Shown here: positions 42,671 through 51,683 of the stretch, in pieces
How the letters are laid out: each line of letters begins with the position of its first letter
Position numbering within the stretch: the first letter of the stretch is position 1
Assembly: GCA_937916485.1 (NCBI GenBank)
Contig: CALFSV010000256.1
Location: 46,581-110,580 of the forward strand
DNA length: 64,000 nucleotides
Direction: 5' to 3'
Source of the DNA: an uncultured Paracoccaceae bacterium
Lineage (GTDB): Bacteria > Pseudomonadota > Alphaproteobacteria > Rhodobacterales > Rhodobacteraceae
Position numbers and translations under genes: made by a program
Notes under the pieces: generated by a model
Databases searched by the model: none
Told to the model about the DNA's origin: nothing
What the model saw: the letters and a program-made list of their open reading frames with translations, nothing else

Positions 42671-43455
42671 TGCTGGACGACTTTCTGGTGCGGGCAGCGC
42701 TTGCCGGGCTTGGCACGGCGATCGCAGCCGGGCTTCTTGGGTGTTTCGTCGTCTGGCGGCGGATGGCCTATTTCGGCGATGCGACGGCCCATGCGGCGAT
42801 CCTTGGGGTGGCGCTGTCGCTGGCCTTTTCCCTGTCGGTCTTTGGCGGTGTTCTGGCGGTGGCCCTTGCCATGGGGCTGTTGCTGCACAGGCTTGAAGGG
42901 CAGGGGCGTGAGGTCAATACCGCGCTGGGGGTGCTGGCACATACCGCGCTGGCGTTGGGGCTTGTCGCGGTGGCCCTGATCCCGGGCATGCGGGTCGATC
43001 TGGAGGCCTATCTGTTTGGTGATGTGCTGACCGTGACGCGGGGGGACCTTGCCGTAATCTGGGGCGGGGCAGCGGTGGTCGCGGCGGTTCTATGGTGGCA
43101 TTGGTCTGCCTTGCTCACCGCTACGCTCAACCCCGATTTGGCGCAGGCGGCGGGAATTGATCCCCGGCGCGAGCAGTTGATCCTGACATTGATGCTGGCC
43201 TGCGTTGTGGCGGTTGCGATCAAGGTTGTCGGCGCCTTGCTGATCACGGCCCTTCTGATCATTCCAGCCGCCGCCGCCCGCAGCTTTGCCCGCACGCCCG
43301 AGGTCATGGCAGGGATCGCCATGCTTTTTGGGGCCATCGCAGCCCTCGGCGGGCTGGGCAGTGCCATCGTCTTGAACACTCCGGTGGGGCCGTCCATCGT
43401 CTGCGTTGCAGCTGGGCTGTTTGCGTTATCCCGGCTGGCGGGACGAAGCGGCTAG
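42670..43455 (+). CDS. znuB: Zinc ABC transporter, permease
   Basis: A 261-residue membrane protein of the cluster 9 permease family with about seven helices. The early motif FVVWRRMAYFGDATAHAAILGVAL and NPDLAQAAGIDP in a later loop are as in ZnuB. It translocates zinc delivered by ZnuA. Terminal gene of the zur-znuC-znuB operon. Confidence 0.94.
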   Translation: MLDDFLVRAALAGLGTAIAAGLLGCFVVWRRMAYFGDATAHAAILGVALSLAFSLSVFGGVLAVALAMGLLLHRLEGQGREVNTALGVLAHTALALGLVAVALIPGMRVDLEAYLFGDVLTVTRGDLAVIWGGAAVVAAVLWWHWSALLTATLNPDLAQAAGIDPRREQLILTLMLACVVAVAIKVVGALLITALLIIPAAAARSFARTPEVMAGIAMLFGAIAALGGLGSAIVLNTPVGPSIVCVAAGLFALSRLAGRSG

Positions 43456-43523
43456 ACTTGTCAGGACATTTTCTCAGAGGCTGACTTTTGATGTGGTGGC
43501 GGTGACGTCCACGTAGACGGACG

Positions 43524-43679
43524 ATGAGACATTGGTTTGTAGCGAAAGTATTTCTGGCAGCCGGGGCGCTGGCGGTAGAGGCCCAATGCCTTGCGCCTTC
43601 AAGTCAGGCTCATGGCGCCGGGGTTAGTGTGGCCCATGGGGCAGATGGACAGATCTTGATCATCTCGCGCAGCCGCTGA
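43524..43679 (+). CDS. Putative small secreted protein (51 aa), downstream of znuB
   Basis: A short frame starting MRHWFVAKVFLAAGALAVEAQC, which could be a signal peptide or lipoprotein signal, followed by SSQAHGAGVSVAHGADGQILIISRSR. A GACGGAC sequence precedes the ATG. There is no family I recognise and codon support is thin, so it may be a real small envelope protein or a chance frame. It lies after znuB on the same strand. Confidence 0.35.
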   Translation: MRHWFVAKVFLAAGALAVEAQCLAPSSQAHGAGVSVAHGADGQILIISRSR

Positions 43680-43686
43680 GAGGGGG

Positions 43687-43708
43687 AAGAATTTTCGCGA
43701 AAATTCTT
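43687..43708. other. 22-bp perfect palindrome at the convergent end of dtd
   Basis: AAGAATTTTCG directly joined to CGAAAATTCTT, ending 9 bases from the dtd stop codon. A perfect dyad like this could be a bidirectional terminator-like hairpin (A/T-rich outside, short loop) or a protein-binding site. Confidence 0.7.
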
Positions 43709-43716
43709 GGGCGACC

Positions 43717-44154
43717 TCAAAGGTCGAGGGTGATCGTGACCGGCCCGTCATTGATCAGGCTGACGGCCATATCCGCGCCAAACCTCCCCATCTCTACGCC
43801 GATGCCAAGGTCCCGCAGGGCCTGTGCAAACGCCTCATAGAGCTGGTTGCCGATGTCTGGTGCGGCGGCGGCGGAAAAGCCGGGGCGGTTGCCGCGGGAT
43901 GTGTCGGCGGCCAGGGTAAACTGGCTGATGACAAGGGCCTGACCACCGATGTCGGTCAAAGAGCGGTTCATCTTGCCCTCGGCATCCTTGAAGATGCGCA
44001 GTTTGGCGATCTTGGCGGCCAGCAGGGCGGCTTTGCTGTCATCATCGCCCACCATCGCGCAGACGAGGATCATCAGGCCGGGCCCGATCGCGCCGATGGT
44101 TTGCCCATCGACCGCAACGGCGGCCTCGCTGACCCGCTGGACGACAGCCCTCAA
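43717..44154 (-). CDS. dtd: D-aminoacyl-tRNA deacylase
   Basis: 145 residues, the standard DTD length. It removes D-amino acids from mischarged tRNAs. The two signature motifs are the SQFTL stretch with the catalytic Thr and NDGPVTI near the C-terminus with the Gly-Pro chiral selectivity loop. [16 protein letters not shown] opens the protein. Its ATG overlaps the stop of the upstream sugar kinase gene (ATGA), so the two are co-translated. Confidence 0.95.
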   Translation of the reverse strand: MRAVVQRVSEAAVAVDGQTIGAIGPGLMILVCAMVGDDDSKAALLAAKIAKLRIFKDAEGKMNRSLTDIGGQALVISQFTLAADTSRGNRPGFSAAAAPDIGNQLYEAFAQALRDLGIGVEMGRFGADMAVSLINDGPVTITLDL

Positions 44155-45068
44155 AGCTCGGTGTCCCAGGGCGGGTTGGCGCCGGCCCGGCTGACGGTGA
44201 TGGCGGCCGCGCGGACACCGAGGGTCAGGGCCTCGCGGATCACCGCTTCGGTCAGGGTGTCGAGGCCGGATTTCGTCAGCACGCCCGCCTTGTGCAAGGA
44301 GGCCAGCACCCCTGCGTTGAAGGTGTCGCCAGCGCCCACGGTGTCGGCGACAGTGACGGGCGTGGCGGCGACAAAGGTCGCCCCCTGGGACGAGTATGCG
44401 GTGGCACCGTCGGCGCCTTGCGTGATGCAGACCAGCCGTGGCCCCTTGGCCATCACCCCTTTGGCCAGCTCGGCCATATCGCCCGGGCCCATAAGCCAGT
44501 GCAAATCCTCATCCGACAGTTTGACGATATCCGCCCGGGCCATCATCCGGTCGATCCGGGCGCGGTAGGACGACGCATCCGTGATAAAGCCTGGTCGGAT
44601 ATTCGGGTCGATCATCGTGACTGTCGTCGCTGCGGCCTTGACCTGAAGCGCCTCATAGGCGGTGCCGCAAGGCTCTCCCACAAGGCTGATGCCGCCAAAG
44701 AACAGGGCATCCGCCCCGGCCAGATCCGGCAGATCCGCCTCGGTCAGCATCCGCCCGGCGGTGTTTTCGTCGTAAAACGCATATGTCGCTTGCCCGTTGA
44801 CCAGCCGCACGAAGGCAAGTGTGGTCGGTCTGTCCGAAACATGGGCGGGACTGCTGTCGACCCGGCTGTCAGCAAGGACCTTGCGCAGCAGATCACCGAA
44901 GAGGTCGGAAGAGAGCCCCGAAAAGAAGCCCGCAGGTACCCCTAACCGCCCAAGGGCGATGGCGGTATTGAAAACCGCCCCGCCTGCATAGGGGGCAAAG
45001 GCATCTTCGCCCGCCACAGATTTGCGTGGCAGCATGTCGATCAGGGCTTCGCCACAGGACAGGATCAT
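44151..45068 (-). CDS. PfkB-family carbohydrate kinase (fructokinase-like)
   Basis: A 305-residue ribokinase-family kinase: N-terminal [25 protein letters not shown] (substrate lid) and the C-terminal ATP and anion-hole motif [13 protein letters not shown]. The N-terminal layout is like fructokinase. The phosphoryl acceptor is a sugar in the cytosol; identity is not certain. First gene of a two-gene unit with dtd. Confidence 0.88.
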   Translation of the reverse strand: MILSCGEALIDMLPRKSVAGEDAFAPYAGGAVFNTAIALGRLGVPAGFFSGLSSDLFGDLLRKVLADSRVDSSPAHVSDRPTTLAFVRLVNGQATYAFYDENTAGRMLTEADLPDLAGADALFFGGISLVGEPCGTAYEALQVKAAATTVTMIDPNIRPGFITDASSYRARIDRMMARADIVKLSDEDLHWLMGPGDMAELAKGVMAKGPRLVCITQGADGATAYSSQGATFVAATPVTVADTVGAGDTFNAGVLASLHKAGVLTKSGLDTLTEAVIREALTLGVRAAAITVSRAGANPPWDTEL

Positions 45069-45229
45069 CGGGACCTCCGGTTCATGTTGGCGCTAACACC
45101 AAGGATGGATTGAAGGGGTGCCCGCTAATTTGGCGGGCGTCAAGACTGCATTGGTCCGCGGGCAGACCCAAAGCGACCAGACCGCCTGAGGGCGGGGCTG
45201 CGCTGGTCATGCATTGGCCAGTTCGGACC

Positions 45230-46324
45230 CTATTGGGACTGCGACGCGATATAGGCCACGATCCCCGCCACGATCAGGCCAATGACGACGGCAAACGCGA
45301 TCTTCCAGGCCGACCATGGGCGTTCGCCCTTGACCTTGCCCGTGCGGCCGTTGACGACAAAGCGGTAGGTCTTGCCCCGATATTTGTAGGCCGCCAGCCA
45401 GACCGGCAGCAGGATGTGCTTGAACGTGATGTCGCGAATGTCGGTGTCCACATTGTGGACCCTCTGCTCATCCCCGCCGATGTCCCGGCGGACATCCTGC
45501 CGGATGACGCCGTCCATGATGCCGCGCGCCTCGTCAAAGCCAGCGGCAAGCTCGACCTGATAGCCTTCGGCCCGGAAGCCTGCCAGGAATTCGGGCTTGT
45601 AGGCCGTCAGCTCGGCAAGGTCCCACGGCTCAAGCGCGTCGGTATAGCTTTTGGGGAGAGAGTGGGAGGCGAGCACCAGCACATCGTCAAAGAACCGCGC
45701 AACCCGGCCCGATGCGGGGGACCAGCGTGTCCGCCGTTCGCGGACCTGCTCGGTCTTGCCGTTGCGGGTGACTGTCTTTGTCACATAGTAGTGCACCCCC
45801 CGTTCGCCCCGATACCGGCTTTTGGTGTCGGCGTCATAGGTCCAGTAGGGAACGTAGATGCCGTTCATTGCCCGACCCTTGCGGGCATATTCCTTGAGGC
45901 CATTGGGGGCGAACCACAACCGGCCCAGCCATTTGGTCATCGCGGCCCGGGCGGTGCGTTCGTCCAGGACAAAAGGCAAAAGGGCCGCCGGTTTGATATG
46001 GCGATGGGTGCCGGTATCGGTCACGACAGGGGTGTCACAGAACGGGCAGCGGGCGGCCTGGCTGGTTTCCTGATACTCGGTCTGCGCCCCACAGCTGGGA
46101 CAGGTCAGAACGCGGGTTTCTTCGACCTCGGTTGCCGCCTCGGCTGTCCGCAGAGTGGCGAGGAGGTCGTTTTCTCGCGTCGCCTCTGCCCGGCCCTCAT
46201 TCACATCAATGGTCTGAACATGCCCGCAATGCGGACAGGTCAACTGTGTCTCCCCCGGCGAGAATTGCAGATCGCTGCCGCATTGCGTGCAGGGGAAGTG
46301 ATGCTCTTGTGAGGTGTCAGTCAT
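45230..46324 (-). CDS. Zinc-ribbon membrane-anchored protein (TFIIB-like ribbon, unknown function)
   Basis: A 364-residue protein with two zinc ribbons at its N-terminus (CTQCGSDLQF...CPHCGHVQ and CPSCGAQTEY...CPFCDTPVV), a central soluble region (WYVPYWTYDADTKSRYRG-like, ERRTRWSPASGRVARFFDD) and one membrane helix near the C-terminus (about residues 340-360). Similar proteins are often annotated as zinc-ribbon or, misleadingly, primosomal helicase related. It is the first minus-strand member, at the far right, of a neighbourhood with SPFH, TelA and XpaC proteins. Function unknown; membrane attachment and ribbons suggest a structural or assembly partner. Confidence 0.75.
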   Translation of the reverse strand: MTDTSQEHHFPCTQCGSDLQFSPGETQLTCPHCGHVQTIDVNEGRAEATRENDLLATLRTAEAATEVEETRVLTCPSCGAQTEYQETSQAARCPFCDTPVVTDTGTHRHIKPAALLPFVLDERTARAAMTKWLGRLWFAPNGLKEYARKGRAMNGIYVPYWTYDADTKSRYRGERGVHYYVTKTVTRNGKTEQVRERRTRWSPASGRVARFFDDVLVLASHSLPKSYTDALEPWDLAELTAYKPEFLAGFRAEGYQVELAAGFDEARGIMDGVIRQDVRRDIGGDEQRVHNVDTDIRDITFKHILLPVWLAAYKYRGKTYRFVVNGRTGKVKGERPWSAWKIAFAVVIGLIVAGIVAYIASQSQ

Positions 46325-46475
46325 GGATTTGGGTGCCTGTTCGTCAAAGATATCTGTGCCAGAACTGGGGCGTCATCATCCGAAGCGTGCTATCGTGTAG
46401 GGGCCTGTGCCTCCCCAGATCAGGCATCCGCACTGCGGCCCCTTGATCAGCGCAGAGCCTGATTTGGGATGCGGC

Positions 46476-46961
46476 TTACTTCGGCTCGGGCCGGAGCATC
46501 CGCATCAGGGTGCCATCTTTCACCATGTACTGATGCCAAAGTGCCAAGGCGGCATGCCCTAGAAACAACAGCATCAATGCCTGACCTGCCAGCCCGTGCA
46601 CGTCGCCCAGCGCACGGACACCGCCGAACCAGACGATCGCGCCACCGAAAGGAACGGCGAACATCAGCAGATAAAGCAGTCGGTGTCCCCAGACCGCCCC
46701 AAGCTGTTGCAGGCCTTGCCCCTGAGGCTCTGGTGCCCCACGGCGACGCCGGATGATCAACCGGATCAGGGCAAAGATCAGGACCGAAATGCCAGCAACG
46801 GTATGAATGGTCGGGTAGGGGCTGCCGCCACTTTCGCGCAACGCACCGGCGGCGTCCTCCATCGCGTCGTGGCTGAAAAACGCGGTCAGGACGGCGATGA
46901 CCGTCAGCCAATGGAGCGTGATCTGCGCAGTCGAGTAACCGTTACGAGCCTTATGTGCCAC
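46476..46961 (-). CDS. Cytochrome b561
   Basis: 161 residues with four membrane helices. Heme b ligands of the family are visible as His in YSTAQITLHWLTV, HTVAGISVL, and in the C-terminal GLAGQALMLLFLGHAALALWHQYM. These proteins move electrons across or within the inner membrane, e.g. in superoxide oxidase CybB. It is in the midst of the SPFH-TelA group, but not overlapping with any gene, so membership in that unit is only by position. Confidence 0.9.
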   Translation of the reverse strand: MAHKARNGYSTAQITLHWLTVIAVLTAFFSHDAMEDAAGALRESGGSPYPTIHTVAGISVLIFALIRLIIRRRRGAPEPQGQGLQQLGAVWGHRLLYLLMFAVPFGGAIVWFGGVRALGDVHGLAGQALMLLFLGHAALALWHQYMVKDGTLMRMLRPEPK

Positions 46962-47039
46962 GAAGGCCTCCTATCAAAAATGGTCGCTGTTGGGCCCGAA
47001 CGCGTGCATCAAGGCCCAAGAAGTAGCATGGGCGACGCC

Positions 47040-48158
47040 CTAGACCCCTGGCGGGGGTGGTGGCGGCAGGACGGTGAAAAGCTGGACAAGGTCGTGGACC
47101 TCGCCCGCCTTCATCCAGCCGTCCTGACCGGCGGTCCAGACCATGGTTTCGCGGGTGACGGTGCCTTCGGCCACCTTCTGGCCCATGGTTGCGCGGCTGA
47201 AGGGGCCGGTGGTCTGACCGTTGGCCGCGATATGCCAGACGTGTTCGACGGGGGGAGGGGGCGGCGGTGGAGGTGCCGCCTGAACCGGCTGAGCGGGCTG
47301 TGCGGCGGGGGCCTGACCCCATGGTCCGGCCATGCCCATTCCCATGCCGATCCCCATGCCCATTCCGGCACCAGCGGCACCGGGATTGGAGGCCGCGGCC
47401 GTCATCGCCTCGGCTGCCGAGAACTGGGCATAGCGGCCAAGATCACCGACAATGCCCATCGACGTGCGCTTGTCGAGAACCTTCTCGACCTCCTGCGGCA
47501 ACGAGACGTTCTCGATGTAGAATTCCGGGATCGACAGGCCATATTTGGCGATGGTGGGGGCGATGGCCTGTGTCACCAGCTTGCCCATGTCGGCGGTATT
47601 GGCGGCCATGTCGAGGACGGCAATGCCGGACGACGCAAGGACGCGGCTGACCTCTTGCACCACGACGTTGCGGATCTGCATGGAAATTTCGTCCGAGGTG
47701 AATTCACCATCCGTGCCCACGATCTCGGTCATGAAGACCCCGGGATCGGACACCCGCATTGTATAGGTTCCAAAAGCCCTCAGGCGGACAGGTCCAAACT
47801 CTGGATCGCGGCACATGATGGGGTTCTTGGTGCCCCATTTGTTATCGTTAAAGCGGGTGGTGTTGACGAAATATATCTCGGACTTGAACGGCGACTTGAA
47901 CCCGTGGTCCCAGTGTTGGAGCGAGGTCATGATCGGCATGTTGTTCGTCTCGAGCATGTAAAGCCCGGGTGAGAACACGTCCGCCAGCACGCCTTCGTGG
48001 ACAAAGGCGGCGGCCTGGCCTTCACGGACCGTCAGCTTGGCCCCGTACTTGATTTCATGCCCTTCTCGCTCAAAGCGCCAGACCATGGTGTCGCGGGTGT
48101 CGTCGGTCCAATGGATGACGTCGATGAATTGGCCGGTGAGAAAGTCGAGAATGCCCAT
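47040..48158 (-). CDS. SPFH-domain protein with C-terminal GYF-type domain (virion-core/YdjI-like)
   Basis: 372 residues. The N-terminal 250 form an SPFH (band 7) domain of the YdjI or virion-core type, starting MGILDFLTGQFIDVIHWTDDTRDTMVWRFEREGHEIKYGAKL. A Gly/Met linker (AGMGMGIGMGMGMAG) and a Pro/Ala linker (PPPPPPPP) lead to a C-terminal GYF_2-like domain (WHIAANGQTTGPFSRATMGQKVAEGTVTRETMVWTAGQDGWMKAGEV), usually a peptide-binding module. SPFH proteins form large membrane rings or scaffolds. It is upstream of (and close to) DUF2927 and TelA genes. Confidence 0.86.
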   Translation of the reverse strand: MGILDFLTGQFIDVIHWTDDTRDTMVWRFEREGHEIKYGAKLTVREGQAAAFVHEGVLADVFSPGLYMLETNNMPIMTSLQHWDHGFKSPFKSEIYFVNTTRFNDNKWGTKNPIMCRDPEFGPVRLRAFGTYTMRVSDPGVFMTEIVGTDGEFTSDEISMQIRNVVVQEVSRVLASSGIAVLDMAANTADMGKLVTQAIAPTIAKYGLSIPEFYIENVSLPQEVEKVLDKRTSMGIVGDLGRYAQFSAAEAMTAAASNPGAAGAGMGMGIGMGMGMAGPWGQAPAAQPAQPVQAAPPPPPPPPVEHVWHIAANGQTTGPFSRATMGQKVAEGTVTRETMVWTAGQDGWMKAGEVHDLVQLFTVLPPPPPPGV

Positions 48159-48210
48159 GAGGTGGCCTCCTTTTTGCTAGGGTCAGTAGTGCCGGGGGGA
48201 GGGGGATGCG

Positions 48211-49170
48211 TCAACTCTCGCCTCCCAGCAACTCAGTCGCGATCTCGCGTGCGATTGGGGCGGCCTCGGCGGCGGACATGCCGGCCTCAAAGCGGGGATC
48301 GTACAGCATCCGCAACAATAGCTCGTCATGCGAGGTTAGAAGCCCGAATTCCTCGTCATCGTTAAAGATTGACGGCCGCGCCTGCGGGCTGTCGTTTGCC
48401 AGACCCATGCCTTGCGCCAGCTCTTCGTGGATGCAGGTGAGCCGCAGGGCATCGGGATGTTCGCCCCGGATCAGTGCGACCGCCTTGGAGTAGGTCGGCG
48501 CGCCCGCCTCAGAGAACGCGATGACAAGGCAGAGGGTATCGCGGGGTGGATAAAGAAATGCCCTCACCGAACTGTCGGCGATCCCGGGCACCAGCTGCCG
48601 TAGCCTGGCCTCGTAGCTGGGACGGTCGTCTTCGTTCAGGACCAGCACATGAAAATTCGCCCCGCGATCCGCCTGCCGGATCGGAACGCCGGTCAGGCGG
48701 GACAGGCGCGAGGAAAACGTAGCGATCGAACTGCGGTCCCGTTCGCGCTGTGCCACGGGCACCGTGTCTCCGAATTCGATCTGCATGGCGATGGGCTGCT
48801 CCCAGCGGCGTAGCCGGCTAAGCGTGGCCTCGGCCCTCAGATCGTCTCCGGTGGTGACATACTCGTCGAACAGGGCAATTCGGATAAAGTTCCGCGATAG
48901 CATGACATCGGTAAACGGGGTGTCTGGGCCACCGCCATCGCCCCGCATCAGCCCTTGCGACAACAGGTCGTTTTGCAGGCGCTGGTAGTAGACCGAGAGG
49001 GCTTTGCTGGTCTCAGACCGTTCCGGGACTTCCTGAGGCAGGGCATCAGGCATGGCAGCCTCGGGACCAGGCGGGATGCGCGCAGTGGGCACAGGGGTAC
49101 ACCCCGCCGAAAGGGCGAGGAGGACTGCCCTCAAGGCCGGGCCGAACCTGAAAGACCTGCCTTCGCCCAT
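48211..49170 (-). CDS. DUF2927 lipoprotein
   Basis: 319 residues with a lipoprotein signal (LLALSAGC) and a DUF2927 domain whose core is LTCIHEELAQGMGLANDSPQARPSIFNDDEEF. The HExxQ-like pattern resembles metallopeptidase cores, but catalysis has not been shown. It is presumed to sit in the outer or inner membrane facing the periplasm. It ends 53 bases before the SPFH gene and starts right after the TelA gene on the same strand, so it is in the same probable operon. Confidence 0.85.
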   Translation of the reverse strand: MGEGRSFRFGPALRAVLLALSAGCTPVPTARIPPGPEAAMPDALPQEVPERSETSKALSVYYQRLQNDLLSQGLMRGDGGGPDTPFTDVMLSRNFIRIALFDEYVTTGDDLRAEATLSRLRRWEQPIAMQIEFGDTVPVAQRERDRSSIATFSSRLSRLTGVPIRQADRGANFHVLVLNEDDRPSYEARLRQLVPGIADSSVRAFLYPPRDTLCLVIAFSEAGAPTYSKAVALIRGEHPDALRLTCIHEELAQGMGLANDSPQARPSIFNDDEEFGLLTSHDELLLRMLYDPRFEAGMSAAEAAPIAREIATELLGGES

Positions 49171-49178
49171 CCCCTTTG

Positions 49179-50387
49179 CTAGCTTGCCGCGCCTGGGTTG
49201 ACCGCCCCACCCACGACCCCGCCCGTCCCGGTCGCACGGGCTTTGGCAGAGGCCAATGTGTCCTTGAGCTCTTGTTCCATCTTCTTGAGGTCTTCTTCAG
49301 CGGCGGCGCGCTTCTTCTTGCCCTCATCCGCGATCTGAAGGCTTTCGTTGATCGTGGCGATCAGGTTCGCGTTGGCCGATTTCACAGCCTCGATGTCAAA
49401 GACGCCGCGCTCCATCTCGGTCCGGATCGCCTTGTTCGCCTGACGCAGGTTCTCGGCGTTGGCGGTCAAAAGCTCATTGGTCAGATCATTGGCCTCACGC
49501 ACGGCCTTGGCCGCCTCGGCGCTGCGCTGGATGGTGACCGCTTGGGCCAACTGGGTCTCCCAAAGGGGGACGGTGTTGACGAGGGTCGAGTTGATCTTGG
49601 TGACAAGGCTCTTGTCATTTTCCTGCACCAGCCGGATCGAGGGCAGGGACTGCATCGTCACCTGGCGGGTAAGCTTCAGGTCATGGACACGCCGCTCAAG
49701 ATCGTCGCGGGCGGAACGGATATCGCGCAATTCCTGCGCCTTCATCACGCCCTGGTCCTCGGGGGCGGCCTGCACCTCGGCCTCCTTGGCCGGGATGGTC
49801 ACGCTATCAAGTTCCTTCAGCTTGGCCTCGCCCGCTGCAATGTAAAGGGCAAGCTCGTCGTAGAAGGCGAGGGTCTTGTCATAAAGCTGATCGAGGCTCT
49901 CGATGTCCTTCAGAAGTACATGCTCGTGTTTCAGCAGATCGTCGGTGATTTTGTCGATCTGGCCCTGAACCTCTTCGAAACGCGCGGTGAACTTGGCCAT
50001 CGGCGCGGCGCGGCCCAGCAACTTTTCCCACAGGCTCCGCTCGCGGCGCACATCCAGTTCTGAAACCGAGAAGCCGCGGATGGTCGTCACGATATCGCGC
50101 AGGCTGTCACCGGCCGGACCGACGTCCTTGTTGCGCACGCCTTGCAGCATGGACTGGGAAATGACTTGCAATTCCGCCTGGGCAGAGGAGCCGAAGGACA
50201 CGATCGAATTCGTGTCGCTCATATCCAGTTCCGCCATGCGCTTGCGGATTTCCTCGCCCACTGGGGCGGGTGCTTCTTCGAGGGCGACAACGGCATTTGC
50301 GCTGGCCGGTTCAGGTAGGACGACGGCCGTCACCTTTTCAACCTCGGCAAGGGTGGCAGAGGCCTTCTGGCGAATATCTTCTGACAT
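49179..50387 (-). CDS. TelA/KlaA-family toxic-anion-resistance protein
   Basis: A 402-residue mostly helical, coiled-coil-rich protein of the TelA family (FEEVQGQIDKITDDLLKHEHVLLKDIESLDQLYDKTL; ELALYIAAGEAKLKELD; QNDKSLVTKINSTLVNTVPLWETQLAQAVTIQ). TelA members are linked with tellurite and other stress resistance and often pair with XpaC, as here: XpaC is 24 bases upstream on the same strand. No signal peptide or membrane helix; cytosolic, probably oligomeric. Gene ends 8 bases before DUF2927. Confidence 0.92.
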   Translation of the reverse strand: MSEDIRQKASATLAEVEKVTAVVLPEPASANAVVALEEAPAPVGEEIRKRMAELDMSDTNSIVSFGSSAQAELQVISQSMLQGVRNKDVGPAGDSLRDIVTTIRGFSVSELDVRRERSLWEKLLGRAAPMAKFTARFEEVQGQIDKITDDLLKHEHVLLKDIESLDQLYDKTLAFYDELALYIAAGEAKLKELDSVTIPAKEAEVQAAPEDQGVMKAQELRDIRSARDDLERRVHDLKLTRQVTMQSLPSIRLVQENDKSLVTKINSTLVNTVPLWETQLAQAVTIQRSAEAAKAVREANDLTNELLTANAENLRQANKAIRTEMERGVFDIEAVKSANANLIATINESLQIADEGKKKRAAAEEDLKKMEQELKDTLASAKARATGTGGVVGGAVNPGAAS

Positions 50388-50411
50388 GGCAGATCCTTTG
50401 CATATGTGGCC

Positions 50412-51323
50412 CTATTCGGGCTTTAAGCCTTCACGCTGTAGTCGATCCCGCAGCACCTTGATTTCAATGTCCATATCCGAGCGGTCCGACACCATCAGCT
50501 TTTCGGTGCGGGCGGCAAAATTCTGCTCAAGATCGGTCAACAACGCCTCGTAATCCGTCCGTGCAGCAATATCGGGCCTGCGGCGATAGAGGTCGGCAAA
50601 CTTGACCGAGGCATCGCGGGCCCCCATCAGGTAGACGCCCAGATAGCGGCGGGCCTCGGTCAGATCGCGGGGGTCCTCTTCGACCGTGCGGATCATCTTG
50701 CGGGCCATGGCCTGAAAACTGGCGACCCTCAGGTCGAGCTTGCGGTCGTTGAGGCTGGCGATCTGGTCGCGCATCGCGTTCAGATAGGCTTCTGCCTCGT
50801 CGACCACCCGGGCCACCCGGTCTTGCTGAAACGTATCGATCCCCTCGACCCGTTTGTCGCGAAGGGGGTCGATGCCAAAGGCGGCCACATGCAGACCAAG
50901 GGCGGCAACACCGTAAAGGCCCGCCTCGACGATCGAACTGTCGCCGGTGGCCGCGGCAAGGCCGACGCCTATGCCGGTCAGGGCGCTGGCCAGCATCTTG
51001 CGGGGCAGGGCGGGCTTGCGGGCGATGGCGCGGGCGTTGAAGGCCGCTTCAGCCCGCAGCCCTTCGCGCAGCAGCCAGGCTGCAAGGGTCAGGATGCCTC
51101 CAGCCACAAGGGCCAGGATCAGGGCCACCGCCCCATCGTTCAAAGACGTAAAGACAAGGACAACGCCCGGCACGAACAAGACATTGGCCCGAGCACCTGC
51201 GGCATCGACGCGTGCATCATCGTTGCGCGCCTCTTGCAGGGCGGCCTTTGCTGCGGCGTCCGGTCCGTCTGGCCCGCCGGGTCGCCCGCCCGGGCTGTGT
51301 TGGCCACCAAAACGCTGGGCCAT
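50412..51323 (-). CDS. XpaC-family protein (5-bromo-4-chloroindolyl phosphate hydrolysis)
   Basis: 303 residues. A low-complexity Gly/Pro start (GGQHSPGGRPGGPDGPDAA), then two hydrophobic hairpins (VLFVPGVVLVFTSLNDGAVALILALVAGGILTLAAWLL and a Gly-rich ALTGIGVGLAAATG segment) and an XpaC C-terminal helical domain (VARVVDEAEAYLNAMRDQIASLNDRKLDLRVASFQAMARKM). XpaC was named from a hydrolysis phenotype; its role is unclear but it often lies next to telA. The start MAQRFGG overlaps the stop of the small gene upstream by one base (TGATG). Confidence 0.88.
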   Translation of the reverse strand: MAQRFGGQHSPGGRPGGPDGPDAAAKAALQEARNDDARVDAAGARANVLFVPGVVLVFTSLNDGAVALILALVAGGILTLAAWLLREGLRAEAAFNARAIARKPALPRKMLASALTGIGVGLAAATGDSSIVEAGLYGVAALGLHVAAFGIDPLRDKRVEGIDTFQQDRVARVVDEAEAYLNAMRDQIASLNDRKLDLRVASFQAMARKMIRTVEEDPRDLTEARRYLGVYLMGARDASVKFADLYRRRPDIAARTDYEALLTDLEQNFAARTEKLMVSDRSDMDIEIKVLRDRLQREGLKPE

Positions 51324-51529
51324 CAGGCGCCTCCAAGCCAGCCAGTCACCACCCCGAACATCAGCGCGATCAAAAGGGCGTAGGCAATGTATTGGAACGT
51401 CGCGGGCATCGGAAACTCCTTTTGCTGCCGGGGCGGAACCGTAGATGTGGGCTGGAACAGGGAGATGACAGTCGAAACCGCAATAACGGCGGCCGAGCAC
51501 AGCAGAAGAAGCAGGATCAATCGGGTCAT
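51323..51529 (-). CDS. Small two-helix membrane protein, coupled to XpaC
   Basis: 68 residues: helix 1 LILLLLLCSAAVIAVSTVISLF, polar linker (QPTSTVPPRQQKEFP), helix 2 FQYIAYALLIALMFGVVTGWL. The ATG at 51529 has AAAGGAGG seven bases ahead. A second in-frame ATG (51409), also preceded by AAAGGAG, would give a 28-residue single-helix form. The stop overlaps the XpaC start by one base, so translation is coupled. No known family. Likely an accessory subunit of the TelA-XpaC assembly. Confidence 0.6.
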   Translation of the reverse strand: MTRLILLLLLCSAAVIAVSTVISLFQPTSTVPPRQQKEFPMPATFQYIAYALLIALMFGVVTGWLGGA

Positions 51530-51683
51530 GTCGAACCTCCTTTCGCCTGTCAGGGCGCGAAAGTCGCGCTCAGGCCTGGCCCCTGTAATATGGTTAGGCC
51601 CGCCCGCAAATGCGAGTGGGGAAAAGATGACTTGTCTTCCAGTCTGACCCGAAGGCGGCGGCGCGCCAAGGGGAAAGACGCGG

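Noticed and set aside
45182..45195. Short CCGCC/GGCGG stem downstream of the zinc-ribbon gene
   Set aside because: Only five pairs and a weak T-rich tail; could be chance in GC-rich DNA.
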